From contig NW_020194691.1 of the NCBI RefSeq assembly GCF_002865645.1, forward strand, positions 620,001 through 684,000: a DNA stretch of 64,000 nt, given 5' to 3'. The DNA is from Hyaloscypha bicolor E. Its lineage: Eukaryota > Ascomycota > Leotiomycetes > Helotiales > Hyaloscyphaceae. Below are positions 1-11,373 of this stretch, piece by piece (within the stretch, counting starts at the first letter, position 1; each line of letters opens with the position of its first letter). The notes under the pieces were generated by a model. That model saw only the letters and a list, made by a program, of their open reading frames with translations, had not been told where the DNA came from and did no database searches. The position numbers were made by a program, and so were the translations under genes.

Positions 1-383
1 ATACCCGAGGGATTTCCCTTGCAGCCCCTCGCAAGGCTGAGCCTCCCTCTCACAACTTGAATGATATGACAACAGAAGGTTTAAGGGCGGCGCTCAATAT
101 GTACCAGTCTCGGACTTTCCAGGTGATAACGGTGCTCGCGCGTAGCCGCTCTCACTATCTGTGTACGAGAAGGGCCGATGCTCGTTGCGTTCATGTGGCG
201 AGGTATTCGGTGTCGGGACGGCGAGTTCGTGGGGGCCTGTGTCGTTTGGATTGAAGGGTCTATAAAACAAATTAGTTAGCGGATTTTAGTAGGAAGGGGG
301 GAGGTGCCAAGCTGTGTCGTGGCGAATTTGAGATCCGTAGGGCTGAGAATAGTGGAGAATAGTGGAGTGGGGCATTTCTAATC
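1..383. other. Gene-free window edge
   Basis: I see no convincing coding region here. The short open frames lack family resemblance. The right part is the 3' flank of the minus-strand cupredoxin gene. Confidence 0.4.
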
Positions 384-1699
384 TCACCTCACGTCTGCCA
401 TCCCATGTCGTAGATTATCAGAGTACACTGGACTCGGATACCCAGGACTATTCGGACTCATCAGACCTGGACTTGGGTATCCTTGTGAGCCAGCGTGCAG
501 TGGGTGCATGCCCATCATACCCGTCCTTTCATCGACTGGCGGGCTCATGCTCCTTTCCGTCGGTGGAGCCAAACTCTGTGTGCTGAAATGCCCGTCTCTG
601 GAAACTGCCATACTCGGCTCCTTCTGCATGTTTGGATAATTGGCCTCTGACAAACCGGGGGAGGTGGGTTGGTAGGAGTTCTGGGTGGGTGCTGGGAGTT
701 GCGATTGCCGCAAGATTTCCTGGATGGTCTTTTGCCGTCCGCACATGTAAAGGAGGGCGGCGGCTAGAACGAGAAGAGCAAAGCCTCCAATTGCGATTCC
801 AACGATTGCTCCAGTTGGGAACGAGGAGGATTTTGTGGAGGGCGCGGGGGTTGTCGAACTTGTCGTAGCAGCAGGAGCTGTTGGTGCCGCGGTTGCTCCC
901 GTGTATGTCGTTGTTCTCGAAAAGCTAGACTGCAGAGTTTCTGGCAGGAAAGATTCTCCAGGACTAAATTCTGCTGTTGAATTTAGAGCAAATGACATTT
1001 GGGCCGCGAATGTTTGCGTTGCATTCTAGAGGGAAAGTCAGTCACGGCCGTCGTCTTCTTCGCTCAATTGGTCACGCACCGGATTGATGACTCCAACCAT
1101 TCCCTGGAAGCATGCGCCAGGCGCTGAGCAGTAATAAAATATCGGCGCGGTATCATTGACGGTCACTTGGAACTTCGGTGGCTGTAATTCAAGTCGTCAG
1201 CTGGGTTTCCTCCAGGTATGTGATCTTTCCTTACATCCTTCAACACCAGAGCCACGGGCATGAATCCACTCCAAAACCCAATCGCGCCAGGCCCGCCAGT
1301 CCACTCGTAGGGTATGCATGGTTGATTCCCGTATGATGATCGGACAACTGAATGGTTGAGGGGATAGAATTGCCATTCTGACTTTCAATTAGCTTTACGC
1401 TTCGATCCGCCAGGCCACCATCCAACCCCACGAGGACTTTACCAATTACATCGTTGACTTTGGCATAAGTCTGTTGCGGATAGAAGTTAAACCCACCCCC
1501 GCCCTAGTAGATGAATATGATCAGCATTGGGATTGTGAAACAGTCTAGCCACGATGGGGAGTCCTCTCACCGCACCGACAGCAATGGTATGTGTCGCGAC
1601 AGCCGATGAAAATGTACTGGTAGTCGTACTGTACGTGGTATCTGCAAAAGCTAGGCTAAGCAAGCCTGTTAAAAATACAACGACGATGTTGAGCAACAT
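384..1699 (-). CDS. Extracellular cupredoxin-like (serine-rich) protein with membrane anchor
   Basis: Spliced model of five exons: 1699-1571, 1503-1443, 1377-1235, 1181-1080 and 1025-384 (1077 nt, 358 aa); all introns are GT-AG and the frame closes. The N-terminus is a signal peptide (MLLNIVVVFLTGLLSLAFA). A cupredoxin domain follows, showing in order HTIAVGA, GFNFYPQQTYAKVNDVIEW, NHSVVRSSYG, PCIPYEWTGGPGAIGFWSGF, KFQVTVNDTAPIFYYCSAPG and GMVGVINP, the hallmark blocks of fungal extracellular serine-rich cupredoxins. A Ser/Thr/Ala linker leads to one transmembrane helix (GAIVGIAIGGFALLVLAAAL) and a Pro/Ser-rich cytoplasmic tail. The His of NHSV, the Cys of PCIP and the Met of GMVG could form a type-1 copper site, but a second His is not obvious, so copper binding is uncertain. 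Likely plasma membrane or cell wall; function unknown. Confidence 0.82.
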
Positions 1700-2688
1700 C
1701 CCGACGCTCTTTTCAATAACTTGAAGCTCTAGTTAATGCTTGGTATCTAGGAAAGATCATTTGTCATGGCTGATGAAAGATGAGGAGATTGTCTGATCGA
1801 AGAATGCTCGCAATAGTTGGGTGTAATATAGGATGCGCCTTTCAAGGAATGGCCCAGGTCTATCTTCCCAAATAAGAAAGCTGACGGTAGGCTGATGTCG
1901 AGAACAAAGCAATTGCCCTCTTCGGGCCATCGGTCCCCACAACAAAGCAGGCGTACTGCGAGCAGTATGCAGCGGGGACCTGGGAGCAAACGTTGCTGTG
2001 TCGCATACACGGGCGAAGGCTGAGCCGTGGCATGCAATGGCGTCAAATCACAAACATCGTGGCTTCAGGGCTGCTCACTTATCTGAGGAGGCGCGATTCC
2101 ACGACCGTGGCATTTACCCAGGAGGGTTCCTGCGCCCTGTCCGGCGGCTGCCAGCCTCCAGTTTCCGAAGGAAAGAGAGTCCCCACAAGCGAGAGTTGTT
2201 CAGAAATGACAAAGATTTGACTTTTCCAACTCAAACCGATGTTGGTACTGATGCTAGGTTGGGTATCTTACCAAGCCCCTTTTCTCACATGTACGAGCCA
2301 TAAAAATAGTTAATATGCGGGCTGAAGCGTGCATAACTCTCCGGTCGGGAGAGGGGAAGAAGCAGCTGATTGGACGGGAAAAATCTATGTGGGGGCCAAC
2401 AGGATGAGGGTTGTGGCTGAGGGAATTTTAGCGATTCCAGTGGCAGCAAGTGTAACCCACCTCGGCGAGTGAGCGCTGCAAAGATCTTGCACCCCAGGGT
2501 AGCCAGCGGCGGAGCGCAGAGGATGTCAGCAGTGAGCGGCCCTTTAGGATGAAAATAACTCACAAGGCGGCATCTAACACGTCAAGAGACATTCCAGTTG
2601 AGCTTTCACGTATCTGCCACCTCGGAATTGTGCGACGGGCCAGGAACGCGGCAGGTATCTCGGTGTAACGGCTTGACAGAACCAGGTA
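1700..2688. other. Intergenic, no supported gene
   Basis: This stretch lies between the cupredoxin start and the ALG6 stop. It should hold the cupredoxin promoter and the ALG6 3' region. The open frames in it overlap each other on both strands and show no recognisable domain. Confidence 0.4.
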
Positions 2689-4552
2689 TTAATTGGAGAT
2701 ATCGCGACCTATAGAGACTCCCTGAGCCTTCACTTTCTTCCTTTCCGCCTTCGAGATGTCCACAATTCCACTTTCCATCACTAGGCTCCACAAGCACCAC
2801 AGGTAGCAGATCCCAAATCCCACTGCGCCAATTCCGACATTGATAACGACCCAAAGATCTGGCTTGCTTTGCGGTGGGGAGAGAAACCCTTCAGCGACAT
2901 GCCATGCTGCCATTGCCAAGTAGAAGATGGAGTGGATGGTAGTCGTTGCAAAACCGACCCAAGTCGGCTGGCCATCCTGGCTATAAACGGCCAAAGCTGT
3001 CGGCGGAAGACCCAAAAGGTAGGCCCATAGCAAAGACAAAATGATATACGGTATGCGCAAGTCGACCCTCTCAAGCAAAGGGAACATCGTCCAAACCCCG
3101 AGCAAGTTGGCGAAGCCGACCCAGGCCCGAACATTCTTACTTAGGCCATGTTTTCCAGCCAGGAGAACTGTCATGGGCATCAAGGGAAGTAGGACACTCT
3201 TCTCGTGGACCTGAAAGCTGAACAGGAAGAAAGCCCATGCCGTTGCTGACAAGGCCACCGGCAACAATTCCTTCCGAGGTTTGACAAAGATAACAAAGCA
3301 GGGCGGAGTGATGGCGACAAGTGTAGCTAACAAAGAAGCCCGCTGGAGAAGTTCCGACGGGTACTTCCGAAGCTTGATGACGACGTTCAAAGCACACCAG
3401 AAATTAGCAACCTTGTCCTCGAAAAGTCCTCTGGCAAAAGGGAAGACTCGGTGGATCATCTGGGCCAGTTGTTGAACGATAGGATAATACCAAGCTTTGA
3501 AGTTAATGAGGTATGAGTACTCGGAGAATATGGGCAATGGAGCAAACCGTCCATGGAGGTCCGGTCTCGCATCAATGCCACGGTGAGCATCATAGAGAGC
3601 GCCAAGGACAAGGGGGAGTAGCAGTAAGGCGAATGCTGCTACTGTGACAACTGCAATCCCCAAGAACCGCGGGATATTGATTCTGGGAAAAAGGCAGACT
3701 CCGAGGAGGTATGCGAACATTGCGGGTGCGTAATAGAGTGCCATCTGTTTGAAGCCAAGTGCCAAGACAAAAAAGATACAGCTCCACATGAACCTCCCAG
3801 CTAGTACACTGGACATGCTAGCCAGCACTAATCCAAGCATCACCGTATTGTATTGGAAGTGTACATGGTCGATCAGAATCGTGCCTGGCTGCATCAGGAT
3901 TGCTGTGAGGGCAATTGACGCGTTCCACGAACTGATACCTTGTAGCTTCGTGAGCCGCCGGACGAAGATCACCGCAGCTGGTATGTAGACGAGGTATTCG
4001 GAGACGATAACCGTAGCCCGCATGAAGACCTTCAATATAGGATCTTCAAGCCCTCTCGAAGTCAACAGAGCGAACCATGATGGATCGATGAATCCCCCAA
4101 CCTTGCCCAGAACCCAGCTATGGTATGCGGTCAAAGGCGGATAGTCCAGTCCCCACCACTCGAGGTCGTGGAAGTACCATTGGGAGATAGGCAATTGAGT
4201 CGTAATCTCCATCCAATGTCGCTGTGCTTCGTAGTCGCCGTGCATAGGTGGGTTCTGAAATCCTAGAAAGTTGTGAGCTTCGACACCATTATTCGATTGT
4301 AGACGTACCTGAATATCCCCAGAGGCCAGCTGCCCATCTGAACAAGCCCACCGCCATTAATATCATTGGCAGGATCTCCCATTGCGACACCGAGCTGCGC
4401 GCTGGCCAGAGGAAAGCTGCGAGTGGGTATGCTGGTCGACTCGAGCCTGTGCGGCTGGCTGTGGCCGGCGCGACGGAGGAGACCTCGCTGCCATTACTCG
4501 TCTTCTTGACCTTCCGCCGAGGTTTGTGAGGGGAAGGTCCTGCCATTGTCAT
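2689..4552 (-). CDS. ALG6: Dolichyl-P-Glc:Man9GlcNAc2-PP-dolichol alpha-1,3-glucosyltransferase (ALG6)
   Basis: Two exons, 4552-4309 and 4262-2689, joined by a 46-nt GT-AG intron (1818 nt, 605 aa). ALG6 adds the first glucose to the lipid-linked oligosaccharide on the lumenal side of the ER, using dolichyl-phosphate glucose. The splice restores the family block WGYSGFQNPPMHGDYEAQRHW, whose lumenal Asp is the proposed catalytic residue; it is followed by WWGLDYPPLTAYHSW. Many hydrophobic helices follow, as expected for this polytopic GT-C enzyme. The sequence favours ALG6 over ALG8 because of DYEAQRHWMEIT. The basic N-terminus (HKPRRKVKKT) is cytosolic. The start could be the Met at 4552 or the one at 4546. 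The length is slightly above the yeast protein, as usual in filamentous fungi. Confidence 0.9.
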
Positions 4553-5740
4553 CGAAAGAAAGAAGTCGAAGTGCAGGAAGCATGCATTGTTGATTCGGAA
4601 TAATGGACGAGAGGAAGCTTCGCGTGAAAACATGCGAGTCCCCTGCTCGGATTTTTCTTGGCGGCGCTACTGAATCAGGGGGGGGGCGCTACCGAAGTTC
4701 GGGGGATCCTCCTACATCGCCATCTTTCGAGATCAGCATCCAATCGAGGTGTTATTCCCAAAGCACTTCTGGTTGCAATTCACGTTCTGTTTTGTATTAT
4801 TTTCTCAGCTATATATTGGGAGAGCTTGTGGTGGGCATCCAGAGACAAATGGGCAAGTGCCATTCTGGTGAAGCAGGGCGGCACGGTGCCGTCTTCTTCC
4901 AGAGGCTTTGCATGAAAGAGTCCGCGATCTCAGATCACACTTAGCTCTTGCAGGGTGACGTTATAGAATTGAAGTCGAGGATCAGAAATGTTGGCCTCCG
5001 GATGTTTGTTCTTCATATCACGATTTTCTCAGCCCGTCAAAACGTGCGGAGAATTGGGTCGAAGGTGTGTCGAAGCTGTCTAGATACCACCAGCTGTGAC
5101 AGTGCAGGGATGGATAGATTTGGTAGTCCTTTTTTCTTAGCTGAATGACCTAACCCTGACCTGATGGATTGATGGTTTGTTAGTCCACACCAGAGCAGGC
5201 GGGGAGTCGAGCCGTATTTGTCCTGAACAGGGTGGAGGTTCAGTCAGGCCGATTCTTTTGCTGGTTACACCCTCTCCTTCAAATGCCAGGCCAGCAATGC
5301 CTCGCCTTATTTGAAGGGAGGAGTGCGTCACATGGAGGGGCGCTTTAGCAGACACTGGTTCGCCACCTGCAAGTTACTTGCAGAGGAGGGCGAATTTAAA
5401 GCACCTCCGCCCTAACTGAAATGAAGACTGCATGAGCAGTGTGCTGTGTTGTTTCTCGCTTGGACCTCATTTGTCGCATTTTTATTCTTTTGTTCATTCC
5501 CGCCCTAAATAATTGCTCGCGGCCTCCACGGCCCCAGTTTTCAATGAGGATGATTAAGTGGTTCAGGACCTGGTCAGCCATGTTGCACAGGGCAAAAATT
5601 GGTCTGTGTATCAAACCAAGGGTGTACGTAGAAGATTCCCGAAGGCTTTCTGCCCTGGCAGTGGCTCCCAGCCAGCTTGAAGACAGTTTCTTACTGGTTA
5701 CTGTAAGCACCCTGGATTTCTACCCACACCTATCCTTTAC
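4553..5740. other. Intergenic, no supported gene
   Basis: Just over 1 kb upstream of ALG6. Open frames on both strands are short, overlap each other and show no domain. I see nothing beyond the probable ALG6 promoter at its left edge. Confidence 0.4.
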
Positions 5741-5883
5741 GCTACCACAGCGCCCGTGTTGGCTTGTGCGCAATTAAGCGAACTTATTTAGCAAATCATA
5801 TCGTCAAATTTTTCATTCAAGGCCATTAATTGGCTGAACTTTTGCGGTATATTTGATCACAGAAACACGGGCGCTGTGGCAGC
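5741..5883. repeat. Short inverted-repeat element (MITE-like, 143 bp)
   Basis: The ends form an inverted repeat of about 20 bp with one mismatch (GCTACCACAGCGCCCGTGTT at the left; its complement, with A read as G, at the right). The interior is AT-rich and non-coding. I could not find a clear target-site duplication, so the exact borders are uncertain. Confidence 0.5.
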
Positions 5884-5939
5884 GGAACGGATCCCAAAAC
5901 ATACGCGCTAGCAAACATTTGGGGGGAGGAGGGGGGGTG

Positions 5940-8010
5940 TATCCCTTCGTCCGGTGAGACATGTCCACACGCTAGCAAGGGGGTGTGCCGCACTGAACAG
6001 GGGGGGCTCGCCTGGTACAGGGAGTATAATAATTATGTACCTTTGTATATAAATTTATTAGTAAGCTATATCGCGTGGATGAAATCGCATCCAGTAATGC
6101 CCCTCTAGTATACGCTTATAGCCAGTAATGGACTATTCTTCTAGCCCACCACCAGAGCCTAATAGGCTAAAAACCACCCAATTACTTGTAAATATACTTT
6201 ACAAACTTGGACTAATTATAGACGTTTCCTACGAGCCTTTCCAACCCGAATCTAGACAGCTAGTAAGAGCGATTCTACCTCCTGATTTTCTACGAAAACT
6301 ATACCCGTTTAATTTCTTTAGCCTATTCTTTACTCCTAAGCTTTTCCAGATAATTACTATAAATACTAATCGATATGCGAGTATATAAAGGCTATATATA
6401 AAGGAGGAGAGGGTACGAGAATAGACAGATTTACTTCTGGAGGAATTATACGTATTTCTCGGTACTATTATATATATGGGAGTATATAATGAGCCTCAAA
6501 TTAAGATATACTAGAATTCAGACTTTAATAAAGGTCCTCTATACTTAATTATAAGCCATATATTACTCTGCCGCTTTAAACAAATTAAGCGGTATTACCA
6601 TATTTCGTATTCTATAAATAATAAGCAAAATAGGTATTACTTATTAAATAATAAGCTTTAGTAATATAAGCTTGAACCTCTTGCTTCGTCTATATAAGCT
6701 TCTTATTAAGTATATTACTCGCCTTTATCTAAAGTGAGTATTAACGAACTTATAGTACGGTACTTTGGCAGGTATGTTTCTCCTATTTTTATTACCCTGC
6801 TATCCCGCTAATTATTATTCTAGATCCTTATATATATATAAAATGCCTAAAAAGCCGATTAAATAAGGGTATAAAATCTACGGGCTTGCGGATTATAGAT
6901 ATATATATAATTGGACTTGGAGCTTGCAAGAGAAGGGGCTATAAAAAATGATTCTCTATCTAATCCTTATAAATACCGGTTCTCTAATACGAAATCTGGT
7001 ACTTTCTCTTCTATGCCGCTATCTTATAATATACCTCAATAATTACTTTACCTCTATACCCTTATTTTCAGAGCTATGAGCCTATAAATTTGGTATAGTA
7101 GGTACTACTCGCTTATATAAGCTATTTCTACCAGAATTATCGGTAATCGAAAATCGGTTTGCTATAAAGCTAGAATGGAATACCTTACTTATAGTAGTGG
7201 TTCAGAATATACTTTACTTAGCTTGGCAAGATAATAGTATTATCTTAGCTTTAAGTAATATCCATACTATAGATAAAGCGGAGGACTAGCGAGTAAAGGA
7301 AAGAAAACGTCCTGTAAAAACATCTATAAATGGGCGAATTATACGGGAGGTTTTTGGCGAAATGCTAATAAAGGAGCTTTAGATTCCTAGCTTTATTAAT
7401 AATTATAATTAATATATGGGAGGGGTAGATCTCGCAAACCAATTCAGGGAAGTATATAAGAGTCATAAGCCTACCTTTAGGAATTGGTGGCCCTTGTTTT
7501 ACTAGCTAATCGAGGTAGCCTATATAAATGGTTATAGGCTTTACTAATTAAGTATAGTAGAGGAACGTCCCCTTATATACTTGCAATTCAGAATCGAGCT
7601 TTATTATAAGCTATTAGGGTATTCTGAGAAGGCAAAGCTAGAGAGCTTGCGAGTGGGGTTAGGGGGAAGGAGGGTATTTAATCCCGATGCCCCGTACTTG
7701 TATTACTGGGATAAGCGCCCTAGAGGCACTTGTATATGGTATTTATATAAATAAAGATACTAAAAGGTCCTTGGGAAAGCTATAGAAGGGAGGGCAAAGC
7801 GCTCTATTGGGGATTATATGTTTTGTAAGGTAAACTTGTATAAGGTAGGGGAGTACTGGATGCGATTTCATTCTACTAATATAGCTTACTAATAAATTTA
7901 TATGCAAAGGTATATAATTATTATACTCCCTGTGCCAGGCGAGCCCCCCCTGTTCAGTGCGGCACACCCCCTTGCTAGCGTGTGGACATGTCTCACCGGA
8001 CGAAGGGATA
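5940..8010 (+). mobile_element. piggyBac-like DNA transposon, degenerate, long TIRs
   Basis: A 2071-bp element bounded by TATCCCTTCGTCCGG and its complement. The terminal inverted repeats extend for roughly 150 bp (about 5940-6090 against 7860-8010) with scattered mismatches, most of them C/T or G/A transitions. Both ends carry TA at the border, so either TA is the target duplication or it belongs to the inverted repeat; the TTAA expected of piggyBac is not seen. The interior holds remains of a DDE_Tnp_1_7 (piggyBac-type) transposase. The outer 40 bp closely resemble the ends of the MITEs at 8047-8197 and 27582-27743. Confidence 0.82.
6128..7740 (+). pseudogene. piggyBac-type transposase (DDE_Tnp_1_7) remnant
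   Basis: The first 86 codons are open and read like the N-terminal part of fungal piggyBac-like transposases (for example FSLFFTPKLFQIITINTNRY). Further on, the block GGVDLANQFREVY, followed by RNWWPLFY and VAYINGYRLY, marks the C-terminal part of the DDE domain. Between them there are many stop codons and the composition is AT-rich, consistent with RIP. It cannot encode an active transposase. Confidence 0.75.
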
Positions 8011-8046
8011 ATTTGATATACCCTGCTGTGTTATTTTTTAATTTGA

Positions 8047-8197
8047 TATCCCTTCGTCTGGCGAGACATAGTCCACGCTAGCAAGGGGGCCTGGCTCAGA
8101 CTGGAAAGTCATAGCTTTGGTTAGTCATACATTGCCTTTTTGCCCTGTGCCAGGCCCCCTTGCTAGCGTGGACTATGTCTCGCCAGACGAAGGGATA
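8047..8197. mobile_element. MITE, 151 bp, same ends as the piggyBac-like element
   Basis: A near-perfect palindromic element: TATCCCTTCGTCTGGCGAGA at the left and its complement at the right, with about 49 bp of perfect terminal inverted repeat before the first mismatch. It starts 36 bp after the right end of the 5940-8010 element. It has no coding capacity and is best explained as a non-autonomous relative of that transposon. Confidence 0.85.
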
Positions 8198-8202
8198 CTC
8201 TC

Positions 8203-8702
8203 TCCACCCGCTGCATTAAGCCAGCAATGTAAATAGCGCCACCTAGCCCACGGCCTTCCAGGCCTCCAGCGCACGCTTCACTAAATTATAGGGCTACCCC
8301 GCCAGATTCTAGCATACCTTTCGCTAAGTCACGCGCAAAAAGTATATCCTTAACTATTTTCTTTATACCTAGCTTCTATAATATATATATATACTAGGGG
8401 CTGTTATCGCCTCCCAGATCCCCGATGAACTCTCACTAAGACTAATCCTATAATAAGATAAAGGGGCATAATATGCCAAAACTTAGTAAGGCATGTACTA
8501 AATTTTAGTAGTATATATCTTATAGGATAGCAATGCGTGCCCCTATATTTTGGTAAAGCGTGCGCTAGATACGCGGTAACTTAGCGGAAGGTATGCTGGA
8601 ATCTGGATTATCTGGCGAGGCAGCCCGAAAGTTGCTATGGGGGATCATAAAGAAACCGCGATCAATCTATTGGCTAGCTTAATGCAGCTGGTGGAGAAGG
8701 AG
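8203..8702. repeat. Imperfect long inverted-repeat element
   Basis: Left-arm segments (CCGCTGCATTAAGC near 8217; CCAGATTCTAGCATACCTT near 8302) recur in inverse order and orientation on the right (GCTTAATGCAGCTGG near 8677; AAGGTATGCTGGAATCTGG near 8588). A second, inner pairing surrounds about 8460-8560. No coding capacity. Borders are approximate. Probably an old foldback or MITE-type element. Confidence 0.5.
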
Positions 8703-8951
8703 TAGCGAAAGGTCTGTAAGGTTACGGATACTCCCCACCTCCAAACCACCAGACCATCCGCTCCCTTAAGTAAAAGTCCTCGCACCCCACACGGGGACTT
8801 GGGGAGTCACTACTCAAGCCCCGCCTTGTCATACTTCTACGGTTCTACCAAGTACAAAGCAACTCCGCCGATATCGGCAATCAACCAACGCAACTTCCCT
8901 GCAGCCTGATTGACTCTTTCGCTACTTCGTACAGGACTCGCTGAAATCACA

Positions 8952-10149
8952 ATGTCAGACCTTGACCCTCGATCAAGCTTCGTTGCACGAGATTGGCAGT
9001 ACAGCGTTCTCCCAATCACAGCACCTTTTGATGTATTAATGGATACCAATCAATTGACGTCTAATTCCTCTCAAAATATTACACAACAAGGCGATTGAGG
9101 GAAAGCTTTACAGGCCCAGATCGAGTCACGTGACTTGGCCTGGGCAGCCACAGCGGCCATCAGCGATCCCTACTCCGCCTGGGGCGGTCTTGCAAATAGC
9201 CTTTCGGGTATGAGCGGCACTGGGAATGAAAATTTCACGGGCATTACCACTCCTTTCATACCCCAAGGAGGCTTTCAAAGCTGGACCACTCAGCAGGCTC
9301 TCGGTGTCGAAGCTTGGAAACCCATATTTTACCCTCACTGTGTTCCACCATTGGATCCAAACCCTGTGAGGTCAGTGGATACCTTCTGGGCATAATGTTA
9401 AAGGATTTCTGAGATGTGCTAAACGTCTCTATAGCTCTTTTGACTCGATCTCACACAACCATGAACATTGGGTCGGGCAGATTTCTGTTCAACCCCTGAG
9501 TAATCTGCCTGCACAACCGAACGGGGGTGAGATCTCAACGAACGTGCACGGTATCCATCAGACAGGACAAGGGATATATTGTCAACAATGCGATTCGCAG
9601 TTCTCTAACCGAGCACTCCTCGAATGCCACGCGAAAGAGACCCAGCATTCGCCATATCGCTGTCGGTGTGGCAAAACATTCTCGAGACTCGATGTACTTC
9701 ATCGACACATTCAGACTTTTCAACGCGAAGTTTCTTATCCCTGCCCTCACTGCAAGAAACGCCGCGGTCCACGGGCATTCGTCCGACTTGACCATCTCAC
9801 ACAACACCTCCGAGGTTATCACAATATGGAATCTGTGGATGAATCAGAGGCGGCCCATTCTCAACAGTCACCCCGGAAACGAAAGGCGACATTCAGCTGT
9901 CCTCACGAGACCTGCTCGCATCCCAGAGGGATGGCTTCCCTGCCAGACGAACCAGCGATGAATCGGACATTCCTGACTCGTGGCGAGTTCACCAAACACC
10001 TCCGTGAAGTTCACGATGAGAGCCTTTTTCCGTGTGTAGAAATTGGTTGTTGCCGTATCGGCAGCAGGGGCTTCTTCAGGAAGAAGGACCTGTTGAACCA
10101 TGTGAAGGAGCACCACACTGACGCCGAATTCCAACCAAGTGCGATCTGA
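8952..10149 (+). CDS. C2H2 zinc-finger protein
   Basis: Model: exons 8952-9032, 9114-9365 and 9481-10149 (1002 nt, 333 aa). The first intron is 81 nt with a good GTATTA donor and TTTACAG acceptor. If unspliced, it would leave the frame intact but include a TGA at 9096. The second intron (GTGAGG donor, GGGCAG acceptor) changes frame. The first 110 residues are low in recognisable motifs. The C-terminal two thirds carry C2H2-type fingers: YCQQCDSQFSNRALLECH, a CRCGKTFSRLDVLHRH unit, CPHCKK with a long insert before HLTQHLRGYH, and FPCVEIGCC with KKDLLNHVKEHH. This suggests a nuclear DNA- or RNA-binding regulator; the target is unknown. A pair of mobile elements lies directly upstream and may supply its promoter. 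Confidence 0.72.
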
Positions 10150-10339
10150 ATTTCCGTGACTTTCGTTATCTCTTCTTTTGGCGATCTTGGGAATTTCAAA
10201 GAGACCTAACATCTCTTGCACCATGTTATCACACTTTTTCTTTTCGGGTTTTTCTGCACATCGAAGATCGAGGAGCTAGCTTTTGGAGTCGCTCATCCAT
10301 CGGAATGAAAATTCTTCATTGTCATCCTGGAAATTGAAT

Positions 10340-11373
10340 TTATGAATTCTGGTCATTCTCTTTGATAATCAATCTCAACGCCTGTGCAGACTGCACTAAG
10401 AACTGCTGTTCAGTCTCATCCAAATCCACTTGAAACGGCGAGATACCCTTCCTTCCTAAGACAGCCGGCAAGCTGAGACAGCAGCCCAAATCCTCCTGCC
10501 AATGGCTCAGTGGCAAAATCTTCCGATGATCAAAGATGATAGCCTCGCACATTCTCGCTGCCACAGCAGCCACACCGTACGAAGTGAAGCCCTTCACCTT
10601 GATGATCGAATCTGCCTTCATTCTCGTGGTAGTTGCTATTTCCTCACGTTCGGTCTTAGTTAATGGAAGAGCTTTGAGTAGAGGTCTTCCATGCACAGTT
10701 GCAGAGGACCACGCAACCTGGAGAAAGCTTAATACTTGACTTTCACTCCCACCGAGTCGAGGAGACTTACATATTGTGAATCACCATGCTCGCCGATGAC
10801 AAACGCATGGATTGAGCTATCAGAGACCTGCATCGTGACAGATCAGCCTGCTGAAAGACGAATGGCGCTCGTTTGAAACACACCCACCTTCAATTTCTTT
10901 GCCAGAATTCCAGTCAGCCTGATGGAGTCAAGCATAGTGCCAGATCCAATGACTTGATTCCTCGGCAAGCCCGACAGCCGTTGCGCATAGAAAGTAAGAA
11001 TGTCAACCGGGTTCGCAACAATCAAGAGGATCGCGTCGCTGCGAATGGGCTGAAGAGATTTCGTGACCGACTCCAGCACCTTGATATTCCTATCGATCAG
11101 TCCAATCCGCGTCTCGCCCGGCTTTTGCTTGGCACCAGCAGAAATGATGATGATATCTGCATTCCGGGCGTCTTCTGCTGTTCCTTGACGAATTCGGACG
11201 TTGGAGAGAAACGTGGCATCGGAGAGATCTTCGACTTGTGCTTGGCAGTACTCGTGATTGATATCAACCAAGATGATGTCCGCCACCACCTGGCGCAGAA
11301 GGAGGGAGTATGCGATGGCTGCTCCCACTGAGCCTGCGCCTATGATTGCGATCGATCCGCTGGAGGCAGACAT
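10340..11373 (-). CDS. L-lactate dehydrogenase
   Basis: Exons 11373-10888, 10827-10771 and 10717-10340 (921 nt, 306 aa) with in-frame GT-AG introns of 60 and 53 nt. It interconverts pyruvate and L-lactate with NAD(H) in the cytosol. Seen in the protein: the Rossmann motif GAGSVG (about 12-17), the mobile-loop block [12 protein letters not shown] with Gln83 at the substrate-specificity position and Arg89, [17 protein letters not shown], and the catalytic His176 in GEHGDSQ. Gln rather than Arg at the specificity position supports lactate over malate dehydrogenase. The length is typical of LDH. The protein is bacterial in style; NAD-dependent LDH is patchily distributed in ascomycetes. Confidence 0.9.

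Noticed and set aside
9096..9098. Premature stop in the C2H2 gene caused by RIP
   Set aside because: A good 81-nt intron with donor at 9033 and acceptor at 9113 removes the TGA and leaves the frame intact, so no mutation is needed.
10340..11373. Malate dehydrogenase
   Set aside because: The substrate loop reads AKQKPGETR with Gln at the specificity position instead of Arg, and LDSIR follows GSGT, both typical of lactate dehydrogenase.
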